Shown here piece by piece: positions 1 to 6,204 of a stretch of DNA of 7,382 bases (position 1 is the first letter of the stretch; each line of letters begins with the position of its first letter). The stretch comes from an uncultured Gemmatimonadales bacterium (GTDB taxonomy: Bacteria; Gemmatimonadota; Gemmatimonadetes; Longimicrobiales; Gaopeijiaceae), in the NCBI GenBank assembly GCA_937982605.1, contig CALJLC010000275.1:1-7382 (forward strand), read 5' to 3'. The notes below the pieces were generated by a model, which was given only the letters and a program-made list of their open reading frames with translations, ran no database searches and had not been told where the DNA came from. A program made the translations under genes and the position numbers.

Positions 1-336
1 CAGCAGCTCCCCGGCCCCCGCAACCTCAAAGTGATCTATTCACCGCTGCACGGCGTCGGGGCCTCGGCGGTGATGCCGGCGTTGGAGGCAGATGGGTTCA
101 GCGATGCCGAGCTGTTTGAGCCGCACGCCGAGCCCAGCGGCGACTTTCCCAACGTCCCCGGCCATGTTTCCAACCCTGAGAACCCGGCCGTCTTCGACCT
201 CTCGGCGTACTCGGCGGCGTACGCGCGCATGAGCCCCGACCTTCCGGGCTCGGTGACCCATTACGTCCGGGCACGGGTCCACAACTCCCGGGACGAGGTC
301 GCCTGGGTACAGCCCCTCTTCCTCGAGCGCCGATGA
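1..336 (+). CDS. Phosphomannomutase/phosphoglucomutase fragment joined to an unrelated C-terminal tail (5' partial)
   Basis: The frame is open from base 1, so the start lies outside the window; the GTG at 31 is an internal valine codon. Residues from VIYSPLHGVG to DFPNVPGHVSNPENPAVFD (about codons 11-67) match the second domain of alpha-D-phosphohexomutases, which interconvert hexose 1- and 6-phosphates. In that family this stretch is followed by a metal-independent sugar-binding domain with a DGDADR-type loop and a C-terminal phosphate-binding domain. Neither is present. After about base 200 the frame continues for only ~45 codons, ending HYVRARVHNSRDEVAWVQPLFLERR. This recalls the beta-strand C-terminus of PHP/DUF3604-like metallohydrolases (a YVRV...AW..P pattern), a weak resemblance. 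The mutase part uses more A/T-ending codons (11 of 57) than the tail (about 5 of 45). The product is therefore probably not a working mutase. It may be a fusion remnant or an assembly join. The stop overlaps the next start. Confidence 0.6.
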   Translation, partial: QQLPGPRNLKVIYSPLHGVGASAVMPALEADGFSDAELFEPHAEPSGDFPNVPGHVSNPENPAVFDLSAYSAAYARMSPDLPGSVTHYVRARVHNSRDEVAWVQPLFLERR

Positions 337-1010
337 ACGTCCTGCGGATCGCCCTGGTCGGTGGCTTCCTCTCCGTTGCCGCGGTCATGCTGTGGGTCTC
401 GTTCTTCCTGGGAGTCGAGACCTCCGTCGGCACGCTGCTCGTGAACCTGGGAACCGAGATCATGGGGATCGTGATCACGGTCGCGGTCGTCGAGTGGTTC
501 TTCGAGCGCCGCAGGCTCCAGACCCGGGGCCGACAGCTCGCCTGGGACGCGCTGCACGCGGTCGAGCACGCGGTGTGGGTCTGGCAGGGTGGCCCCCGGG
601 AGATGGACACCGACGAGGTGCGCGGCATCCTGAACGCGGTGGGCGACGACGACCCGCTGCCCGACTTCACCGAGGGGCTCTTCCTCAACATCGGCACCCG
701 CGCGCGGCGGCTCCTCAACAACGACCCCGACGCCGTGGCCGCCATGCCCGGCTTCATGAACGGCCTCGAGCAGCTCGCCCGGCTGAGCGCCATCCGGGAC
801 GGGAAGGAGCCGATGAAGCCGCGCAAGATCGCGGACATCCTCGACGAGGGGACGTCCGAGCTGGCCCGCTCGCTCGGTCAGCCCACGGAGCGCCATCTCG
901 CGTCCCTGATCCGCTATCGGGACCCCGGAGTGGGCAGCCAGGAGCGGCGTCACTACGGCGGCGGCGGCCACATGCACTTCGGCGCCTCCCAGCCATCGGC
1001 CCCCACCTGA
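333..1010 (+). CDS. Two-helix membrane protein with cytosolic C-terminal domain, function unknown
   Basis: This 225-residue protein begins at ATG 333, which overlaps the TGA of the preceding frame (ATGA), so translational coupling is likely; no good Shine-Dalgarno is visible. Two hydrophobic segments lie at about residues 5-27 and 31-54, separated by a short loop (GVETSVG). The second ends in a charged FFERRRLQTRGRQ motif, which by the positive-inside rule places both termini in the cytoplasm. The remaining ~165 residues are soluble and mainly helical, with no catalytic motif that I recognise. The pattern LVNLGTEIMGIVITVAVVEWFFERR resembles short membrane hairpins of unknown function seen in many bacteria. 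The C-terminus (about 206-225) is Gly/His-rich, RHYGGGGHMHFG, and could bind metal, but nothing else supports that. Codon use is uniformly G/C-ending, so it is a real gene. Its upstream partner is truncated, so context says little about function. Confidence 0.8.
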   Translation: MNVLRIALVGGFLSVAAVMLWVSFFLGVETSVGTLLVNLGTEIMGIVITVAVVEWFFERRRLQTRGRQLAWDALHAVEHAVWVWQGGPREMDTDEVRGILNAVGDDDPLPDFTEGLFLNIGTRARRLLNNDPDAVAAMPGFMNGLEQLARLSAIRDGKEPMKPRKIADILDEGTSELARSLGQPTERHLASLIRYRDPGVGSQERRHYGGGGHMHFGASQPSAPT

Positions 1011-1034
1011 TCGGGTGTCGCGGCCCGCGCTCGA

Positions 1035-1059
1035 GCGGCGGCCGTCCCCGCGCCGCCGC
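1035..1059. terminator. GC-rich inverted repeat between convergent genes, possible bidirectional terminator
   Basis: Between the convergent stops at 1010 and 1093 there is a perfect 7-bp inverted repeat, GCGGCGG (1035-1041) and CCGCCGC (1053-1059), with an 11-base loop. Its position suits a shared terminator. No run of T follows on either strand, so it is not a classical intrinsic terminator, and GC-rich DNA yields such stems by chance. The rest of 1011-1092 shows only a ten-base direct repeat CGCGGCCCGC (1019-1028 and 1079-1088), and nothing else recognisable. Confidence 0.2.
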
Positions 1060-1092
1060 GCCGACCCTACGCTTCGGCCGCGGCCCGCACCC

Positions 1093-2346
1093 TCAGTCGG
1101 GCTCGAAGTAGCCGATGTGCTCGAGCATGAAGTCGCGGATCACGCGCGCGAGGATCTCGGCGTACGCGGCCCGGTTCTCCTCGGTGTCCCGGAGTCCGGT
1201 GAAGTGGTGCTCGAGCTGGATGCCGCTGATCAGCTCGGTGTCTCCGATCGATCCGTGGCGGCGGGTGCTGTAGCCGCCCGAGAAGTACGGGTCGCTTCCG
1301 GGCGACGGATACGTCGGGCTGGGAACCGCGGGGACGCCCTCGGCCTCGAGCAGACCCCCGAAGCTCGTCGGCCCCCTGAGCAGCGAGGAAAACGGGATCG
1401 GCGAGTCCCGACCGATCTCGCGGATGCTCGTGAGCTGTACCACGGAGAGCTGGTCGAGGTTGATGTCCGGCAGGTCGAGGCGGTCCGCCGGCAGCAGGTA
1501 GCCCAGCTCGACGCGGGGGATCGGGTGGCCGTGGCCGTGGATGTCGAAGTACATCCCCTCCCCGCGCACGCCGAGCATGCCGCGCGCCCGCTCGATGAAG
1601 CCGTGGTACTCGGTCCACGCCCGCTCGGCGAAGGGGTTCTCCTCGGCCGCCTCGTCGATCTCCCGGTTCGGGTCCAGGCGGGATCGGTCGAGGTGGGAGA
1701 GCACCAGGTACGGCGCGTACCCGGTGAGGTCGACCAGGGCGTCCCGCACCGCGAGCGTGAGCTCGAGCGTGTTCCGGTCCCGCACCGACTCGCCGAAGGT
1801 CCGCGGCGGGATCTCGTGCGGCGTGAGGTCGCCGCCGTGAGGCGCCGACAGGATCACGGGCAGCTCCCCCGGGATGTACTCCACGTAGCCGTTGCGTCCG
1901 AAGTAGCTCTGGCCGGAGAGGTACTCGTCCACCGGATCCGGCAGCCAGACCTCGACCTCGGCGGTGGCGGTCACCCCGCCGAGCTCGGCGGTCACCGTCG
2001 TCGTGCCGACCGATACCGCGCTCGCCCTGCCCATCGCGTCGATCGTGGCGACGGACGGGTCGGCGACGCTCCAGCTGACGAGGTGCGTGCTCACCGACCC
2101 CGCGGGTCCGAGCGCGACGGCCCGGAAGCGCTCCGTGCCGGACGGACCGACGACGAGGCCCACCTCCGGCACGATCAGAAGCCGCCGGACCTCCGGCTCG
2201 ACCGGACCGCCGCAGGCGGCCAGCACCGCGACGGCGGCCAGCACCGCCTTGCGCCCGCGGACGGCGCGGGGGCGAGAGCCGACGGACCGGACGTGCCCCG
2301 GAGGGCGCCGGAGGTCGGCGGGGCGCGGGGGAGCTCGACGGACCAT
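1093..2346 (-). CDS. Lipoprotein with bacterial Ig-like domain and N-formylglutamate amidohydrolase-type catalytic domain
   Basis: This is a 417-residue minus-strand protein. ATG 2346 is the first usable start; no other in-frame start keeps the basic N-region. A signal of GRK plus AVLAAVAVLAAC ends in a lipobox (LAAC, Cys45), so the product is probably lipid-anchored. Residues ~55-133 resemble a BIG2-type Ig-like fold (VSWSVADPSVATID, then GTTTVTAELGG). Residues ~160-415 carry the motifs of the N-formylglutamate amidohydrolase family: LPVILSAPHGG (162-172), SRLDPNR (222-228), YFDIHGHGH (267-274, likely metal-binding) and QLEHHF (377-382). Family members hydrolyse N-formyl-glutamate or related N-acyl amides. 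In the cytosol, HutG does this in histidine breakdown, but no hut gene is nearby and this protein is exported, so its substrate is unknown; a peptide or cell-wall amide is possible. No Shine-Dalgarno lies at normal distance. It faces the ankyrin gene divergently. Confidence 0.85.
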   Translation of the reverse strand: MVRRAPPRPADLRRPPGHVRSVGSRPRAVRGRKAVLAAVAVLAACGGPVEPEVRRLLIVPEVGLVVGPSGTERFRAVALGPAGSVSTHLVSWSVADPSVATIDAMGRASAVSVGTTTVTAELGGVTATAEVEVWLPDPVDEYLSGQSYFGRNGYVEYIPGELPVILSAPHGGDLTPHEIPPRTFGESVRDRNTLELTLAVRDALVDLTGYAPYLVLSHLDRSRLDPNREIDEAAEENPFAERAWTEYHGFIERARGMLGVRGEGMYFDIHGHGHPIPRVELGYLLPADRLDLPDINLDQLSVVQLTSIREIGRDSPIPFSSLLRGPTSFGGLLEAEGVPAVPSPTYPSPGSDPYFSGGYSTRRHGSIGDTELISGIQLEHHFTGLRDTEENRAAYAEILARVIRDFMLEHIGYFEPD

Positions 2347-2418
2347 GACGAAAAAGTGGGCTTCCCAATCCCCGGTCGCGAGCCCATCGTGGCGGTGACC
2401 CGGGGAGAGGAGGCGAGG
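2347..2418. promoter_or_regulatory. Divergent intergenic region for the lipoprotein and ankyrin genes
   Basis: These 72 bases separate two outward-facing starts, so they should hold both promoters. On the minus strand, CCCACTTTTTCG (2360 to 2349) ends two bases before the lipoprotein ATG, placing CACTTT at -12 to -7. That is -10 position for a transcript starting at the A of the ATG. I find no convincing -35 (TCGCGA at the 17-base spacing). On the plus strand I see a strong ribosome-binding site but no clear promoter hexamers, so the ankyrin promoter may lie inside the lipoprotein coding region. No operator-like palindrome is evident. Confidence 0.4.
2404..2413 (+). promoter_or_regulatory. 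Shine-Dalgarno that fixes the GTG start of the ankyrin gene
   Basis: GGAGAGGAGG contains a perfect AGGAGG (2408-2413) and stands five bases before GTG 2419. This selects 2419 over the other in-frame GTG codons at 2389 and 2395. It also shows that the long open frame continuing upstream to about 1015 is not part of this gene. Confidence 0.8.
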
Positions 2419-3600
2419 GTGGAGCGAGACGATCCGACGGCGGTGCGGTTCCGCGAGGCCGTGGAACGCGGGGACGCGGCCGAGGTTCGCGCGCTCGTCG
2501 AGACCCACCCGGCGCTGCGCACCAGCATCGACGCGCCATGGTTCGGCTTCGACAAGCCGGCCATCGTGGAGGCGGCGTCCCGACTCGACCGCGCGATGGT
2601 CGACACGCTCCTCGACCTCGGAGCCGACATCGACGCCCGCTCGGCGTGGGCCAACGGCCCGTACAGCGCGCTCCACGGCCTCGTCGACGGCCCGACGCCG
2701 GAGCGGCTCGCCTTCGCCGAGTACCTCGTCGAGCGCGGCGCGACGGTCGATCTGCACGCGGCGGCCGGGCTGGGACACGCCGAGCGGCTACGCGAGATCC
2801 TCGACGCCGAGCCCGACCGGGTCAGCGAGCCGGGGCCCGACGGTGCCACGCCGCTCCACCTGGCGAAGGACCCCGAGATCGCGGCGCTGCTCCTCGAGCG
2901 GGGCGCGGACCTCGAGAAGCGGTGCGTCGACCACCTCAGCACCCCCGCCATGTGGGCCACCGCCGGCCGCGAGGACGTCATGCGCTTCCTGCTCGAGCGG
3001 GGGGCCCGGCCGGACCTCTACCTGGCGGTCCTCCTCGACGACGTGGAGCTCGTCGAGCGTATCCTCGAGGCTGACCCCGACGCGATCCACGTGAGCGTCT
3101 CCTTCGGCCGATCCCACCCCCACCTCGGCGGTGGTGACAAGTACGTCTGGTCCCTGCGGGGCGCGGAGACCCCGGTCGAGCTGGCACGGCGCCGGGGGAA
3201 GACGCGCACCTACCGGTATCTCCTCGACCGAAGCCCGGCGGACGTGCGCCTGCTCCAGGCCGCTCTGCGCGGCGACCGCCCCGGGATGGAGGCGCTGCTG
3301 TCGTCGGAGCCCGAGCTTCTCGACGGCCTCACGGAGCACCGCCGCTGCGAGATCCTGGCCGCGAGCCCGGAGGGTGCCGCGGTGCTGCTGGCGCGGGGCG
3401 TCGATCCGAACGTCCGGGACGCCTCGCACGGCGCCACGCCGCTCCACCACGCGGCGTGGCGGGGACACGAGGAGGTGGCACGGCTCCTGCTCTCTGCCGG
3501 GGCCGACCCGACCCTGCGCGATCGGCAGTACGACGGGACGCCGCTCGGATGGGCACAGCACGGCGGGCAGTCCGCGCTCGTCCGCCTGCTGTCGCCCTGA
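2419..3600 (+). CDS. Ankyrin-repeat protein
   Basis: This is a 393-residue protein with a GTG start chosen by a perfect AGGAGG five bases upstream. It has no signal peptide or membrane segment, so it is probably cytosolic. Ankyrin-type units fill almost all of it: degenerate ones at about 6-35, 47-75 and 82-111; a canonical GATPLHLA at 142-149 followed by LLLERGADLEKR; further units at 172-200 and 200-224; a less regular middle with TPVELARRRG; and the best-preserved pair at the end, GATPLHHAAWRGHEEVARLLLSAGADP and GTPLGWAQHGG (about 338-393). Hairpin turns of the form (A/S)(E/D)P(D/E) recur between units. Ankyrin repeats bind other proteins and have no activity of their own; the partner is not evident and no other domain is attached. 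The VOC gene follows after 50 bases on the same strand. The family assignment is firm; the cellular role is unknown. Confidence 0.9.
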   Translation: MERDDPTAVRFREAVERGDAAEVRALVETHPALRTSIDAPWFGFDKPAIVEAASRLDRAMVDTLLDLGADIDARSAWANGPYSALHGLVDGPTPERLAFAEYLVERGATVDLHAAAGLGHAERLREILDAEPDRVSEPGPDGATPLHLAKDPEIAALLLERGADLEKRCVDHLSTPAMWATAGREDVMRFLLERGARPDLYLAVLLDDVELVERILEADPDAIHVSVSFGRSHPHLGGGDKYVWSLRGAETPVELARRRGKTRTYRYLLDRSPADVRLLQAALRGDRPGMEALLSSEPELLDGLTEHRRCEILAASPEGAAVLLARGVDPNVRDASHGATPLHHAAWRGHEEVARLLLSAGADPTLRDRQYDGTPLGWAQHGGQSALVRLLSP

Positions 3601-3650
3601 CCTCGCGGTCCCTACCCTCCCCACTTTTCCGCCAGCGGACAGGAGCAGCG
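3601..3650 (+). promoter_or_regulatory. Possible promoter and ribosome-binding site of the VOC gene
   Basis: CCCACTTTTCCG (3620-3631) matches, in 11 of 12 bases, the element just before the divergent lipoprotein gene. If CACTTT (3622-3627) is a -10, transcription would start near 3634, giving a leader of about 16 bases that still contains AGGAG (3641-3645), five bases before the ATG. A weak -35, CTGACC, lies at 3597-3602 across the ankyrin stop, at a long 19-base spacing. The ribosome-binding site is convincing; the promoter is tentative. Confidence 0.4.
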
Positions 3651-4058
3651 ATGGCCCAGGAAGGCATGGAGCTCGGCGCATTCTCGATGAGCCTCACGGT
3701 GAAGGACCTGGGCGCCTCGCGGGCCTTCTACGAGAAGCTCGGCTTCGAGCAGATGGGCGGAGACGGCGAGCACTACCTGATCCTCGTGAACGGGACCGCG
3801 GTCATCGGGCTCTTCCAGGGCATGTTCGACCGGAACATCCTGACCTTCAACCCGGGGCTCACGCAGTCGAAGGAGCAGCTCGACGACTTCACGGACATCC
3901 GGGAGCTGCGCGACCGGCTCGTCGCGGCCGGGATCGAGCTCACCGCCGACCTCGACCCCGAGGGCACCGGCCCGGCGTCGATCGCCTTCGTCGATCCGGA
4001 CGGCAATCCGGTCCTGATCGACCAGTTCTTCCCCAAGCCGGGCACGTCGCGGGACTGA
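3651..4058 (+). CDS. VOC superfamily (glyoxalase/bleomycin-resistance fold) protein
   Basis: This is a 135-residue single-domain cytosolic protein. ATG 3651 has AGGAG five bases upstream; a second ATG at 3666 lacks good spacing. The opening MSLTVKDLGASRAFYEKLGF (about 13-32) is the first beta-alpha unit of the vicinal oxygen chelate fold, and FVDPDGNPVLIDQFF (113-127) is its last strand. In between, VIGLFQGMF..NILTFNPG (51-69) marks a recognisable VOC subgroup of unassigned function; FTDIRELRDRLVAAGIE (80-96) begins the second module. The usual His at the start of the first strand and Glu in the last strand are not at their expected places (Ser/Met and Asp), so canonical metal binding may be lost or altered. 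Members of the fold act as glyoxalases, dioxygenases, epimerases or drug-binding proteins; which applies here cannot be told. It sits between the ankyrin gene and the peptidase. Confidence 0.9.
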   Translation: MAQEGMELGAFSMSLTVKDLGASRAFYEKLGFEQMGGDGEHYLILVNGTAVIGLFQGMFDRNILTFNPGLTQSKEQLDDFTDIRELRDRLVAAGIELTADLDPEGTGPASIAFVDPDGNPVLIDQFFPKPGTSRD

Positions 4059-4060
4059 GC

Positions 4061-4095
4061 TTGCCGCCCGGGGCCGGCCGCCGGATCTTGGCCCC
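4061..4095 (+). promoter_or_regulatory. Candidate leaderless promoter of the S9 peptidase gene
   Basis: TTGCCG (4061-4066) and GATCTT (4084-4089) are separated by exactly 17 bases, a sigma-70-like layout. The second hexamer occupies -12 to -7 relative to ATG 4096, so transcription would begin at or next to the start codon. The 25 bases before this ATG contain no purine-rich Shine-Dalgarno, consistent with leaderless translation. The hexamers match consensus only partly (4 of 6 for TTGACA, 3 of 6 for TATAAT). An eight-base palindrome GGCCGGCC (4072-4079) lies in the spacer and may be chance in such GC-rich DNA. Confidence 0.35.
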
Positions 4096-6204
4096 ATGAC
4101 CCGCCCGCGAGGCTCCGCATCGACGGTACTGCTCCTGGCCGCGGGCTTCGCGACCGCGCTCCCGGCCCCGCGCGCGCTCGAGGCCCAGGCTCGGCCGCTC
4201 GCCTACGACGACTACTATCGGATCGTCGGCGTCGGAAGCCCCGCGATCTCCCCCGACGGCGCCCGGGTGGCCTTCGTGCGCTCGGTGGTCGTGGAGGAGG
4301 CGAACCGCACGCATCGGGAGGTGTGGCTCGCGGAAGCGGACGGCTCGGACGAGCCGAGGCGGATGACGGCGCCCTCCACCGAGGCCTCGTCTCCGCAGTG
4401 GAGCCCGGACGGAAGGCTGCTGGCCTTCGACTCGTTCCGTCCGCTGACCGGAGCCGACGGGAGCGGCTCGACGTGGTTCCTGCGCATGGACGCACCGGGC
4501 GAGGCGTTCCGGATCCCCGGCCTCGACGGCTCGCCGATCTTCGACCCGACGAACCGGCGCATCGCCTTCACCCGGTCGGTCCGACCCGACGGCTCGCCAC
4601 CCGCCGGGCCCGAGCTCACGGACGAGGAGCGGCGCATCGTGGAGCGCTTCGACGGCCGCGCATACGACTGGATGCAGTTCCGCTTCGACCGCCGTGGGTA
4701 TCTGCCGGACCCGAGGGACCCGTGGGCGACTCCGCCCACGCAGATCTTCGTGCTCCCCCGAGACGGCGGCGAGGCGATCCAGCTCACCCGGCTGCGCGTC
4801 GACGCGACCGACGTCACGTGGCGCCCGGACGGCGAGGCGCTCGCCTTCGCGGCGGACGAGCATCAGCGCGACGAGCACAGCTACCCCCGCGCCGACCTGT
4901 GGACGGTGACGCTGGACGGCGAGCTGACCCGGCTCACCGACGACGAGTACGACTGGGGCGACCCGGTCTGGTCTCCCGACGGCGCATGGCTGGTGGCCTC
5001 CGGGCAGGTGGGCCTCGACGTGATCATCCGGGAGCGGTGGGATCACGGCTCGCCGAACGACCTCTGGCTCTTCCGCGCCGACGGGAGCGAGCGGCGCAAC
5101 CTCACCGAGTCGTGGGACCTCATCCCCGGCACGCCCACCTGGAGCCCGGACGGGCGTCACCTCCACTTCACCGCCAACGTCGGCGGCAACACGCATCTCT
5201 TCCGGCTCGAGGTGGCGCGCGGATCGGTCGAACAGATCACCTACGGCGACGGACGGATCGGTTCGGTGTCCTTCTCCGCCGACGGATCGACGATGGCGTA
5301 CCTCGGTCAGGACGCCACGCACCCCGCCGACGTCTACGCCGGCCCGGTCGGTGGATCCGGTCGGCAGCTCACGGCGTTCAACGCCGACCTCCTCGGGGAG
5401 CTCGACCTGCGGACACCCGAGCGCATGCTCTTCGAGAGCGCGGACGGCACCGAGATCGAGGGGTGGGTGATTCCGCCCGTCGGGTATCGGGCGGGTGACG
5501 GGCCAAGCTGGCTCCTGGTGCTCAACATGCACGGCGGCCCGCACGGGTCGTACGGCAACAGCTTCTCCTTCGACTTCCACCTCCAGTCCGGTCGGGGCTT
5601 CTTCGTCGTGTACACGAACCCGCGCGCCTCGACCGGCTACGGGGAGGCGTTCCGCTGGGGCACGTGGGGGAGCTGGGGCGACGAGGACTACGAGGACGTG
5701 ATGGCCGGCGTCGACGCGGCGCTCGAGCGGTGGCCGATCGACGAGGCGCGCATGGGCGTGACCGGCTACTCCTACGGCGGCTACCTGACGAACTGGGTCA
5801 TCACGCAGACGGACCGCTTCGCGGCCGCCGTGGCGGGCGCCGGAATCTCGAACTGGGTGAGCGACTACGCGGTGGCGGACGTCCCGCGCACGAAGGAGAC
5901 GGAGTTCTACGGAACGCCGTGGCAGGAGGAGGGCCTCGAGAACCTCCTGGCCGCCTCGCCTATCGTGCACGCGGACGGCGTCTCGACGCCGACGCTCTTC
6001 GTGCACGGGGAGTCCGACCACCGCGTGCCGATCGAGGAGGCGGAGCAGATGTACGTCGCGCTCAGAAAGCAGCGCGTACCCGCCCGCATGATCCGCTATC
6101 CGGACTCGTCCCACGGCGGGTGGACGCCGTGGCGTTACCTGCATCGGCTCTACTCCACCATGGCGTGGTGGGACGAGTGGCTCACGGACAAGCCGATCTC
6201 GTGA
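4096..6204 (+). CDS. Exported S9 family (prolyl oligopeptidase / dipeptidyl aminopeptidase-like) serine peptidase
   Basis: This 702-residue protein has normal length for the family. The N-terminus has basic residues, a hydrophobic core (VLLLAAGFATAL) and a probable signal-peptidase site after AQA (about residue 32), so it should act in the periplasm or outside. Residues ~35-430 form a beta-propeller with recurring SPDG or RPDG turns (52-55, 103-106, 243-246, 293-296, 350-353), which in this family gates access by short peptides. The C-terminal alpha/beta-hydrolase domain (about 440-700) has the oxyanion region NMHGGPHG (477-484), nucleophile motif GYSYGG with Ser559, Asp641 in HGESDHRVP, and His673 in PDSSHGG. 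The triad is complete, so it is very likely active. It probably cleaves dipeptides or acyl-amino acids from peptide N-termini; exact specificity (DPP4-like or acylaminoacyl peptidase) cannot be decided. Its stop overlaps the next gene's GTG by four bases. Confidence 0.95.
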   Translation: MTRPRGSASTVLLLAAGFATALPAPRALEAQARPLAYDDYYRIVGVGSPAISPDGARVAFVRSVVVEEANRTHREVWLAEADGSDEPRRMTAPSTEASSPQWSPDGRLLAFDSFRPLTGADGSGSTWFLRMDAPGEAFRIPGLDGSPIFDPTNRRIAFTRSVRPDGSPPAGPELTDEERRIVERFDGRAYDWMQFRFDRRGYLPDPRDPWATPPTQIFVLPRDGGEAIQLTRLRVDATDVTWRPDGEALAFAADEHQRDEHSYPRADLWTVTLDGELTRLTDDEYDWGDPVWSPDGAWLVASGQVGLDVIIRERWDHGSPNDLWLFRADGSERRNLTESWDLIPGTPTWSPDGRHLHFTANVGGNTHLFRLEVARGSVEQITYGDGRIGSVSFSADGSTMAYLGQDATHPADVYAGPVGGSGRQLTAFNADLLGELDLRTPERMLFESADGTEIEGWVIPPVGYRAGDGPSWLLVLNMHGGPHGSYGNSFSFDFHLQSGRGFFVVYTNPRASTGYGEAFRWGTWGSWGDEDYEDVMAGVDAALERWPIDEARMGVTGYSYGGYLTNWVITQTDRFAAAVAGAGISNWVSDYAVADVPRTKETEFYGTPWQEEGLENLLAASPIVHADGVSTPTLFVHGESDHRVPIEEAEQMYVALRKQRVPARMIRYPDSSHGGWTPWRYLHRLYSTMAWWDEWLTDKPIS

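Noticed and set aside
1019..1088. Ten-base direct repeat CGCGGCCCGC at 1019 and 1079
   Set aside because: Short and very GC-rich; chance repetition is likely and there is no sign of an attachment site or element boundary.
1015..2418. Plus-strand open frame continuous with the ankyrin gene, which would make an 861-residue protein
   Set aside because: It is antisense to the lipoprotein/amidohydrolase gene, whose family motifs are clear. The plus-strand translation is low-complexity Arg/Ala/Val-rich with no domain, and a perfect AGGAGG marks the real start at 2419.
2347..2778. N-terminal extension of the minus-strand lipoprotein frame back to 2778
   Set aside because: The extension lies antisense to the ankyrin coding region and would bury the lipobox signal ~190 residues inside the protein; ATG 2346 puts the signal near the N-terminus.
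3940..6144. 734-codon minus-strand open frame across the S9 peptidase gene
   Set aside because: Long antisense frames are expected where nearly all codons end in G or C. The translation is Arg/Val/Pro-rich with no recognisable domain, while the plus strand carries a full catalytic triad and propeller.
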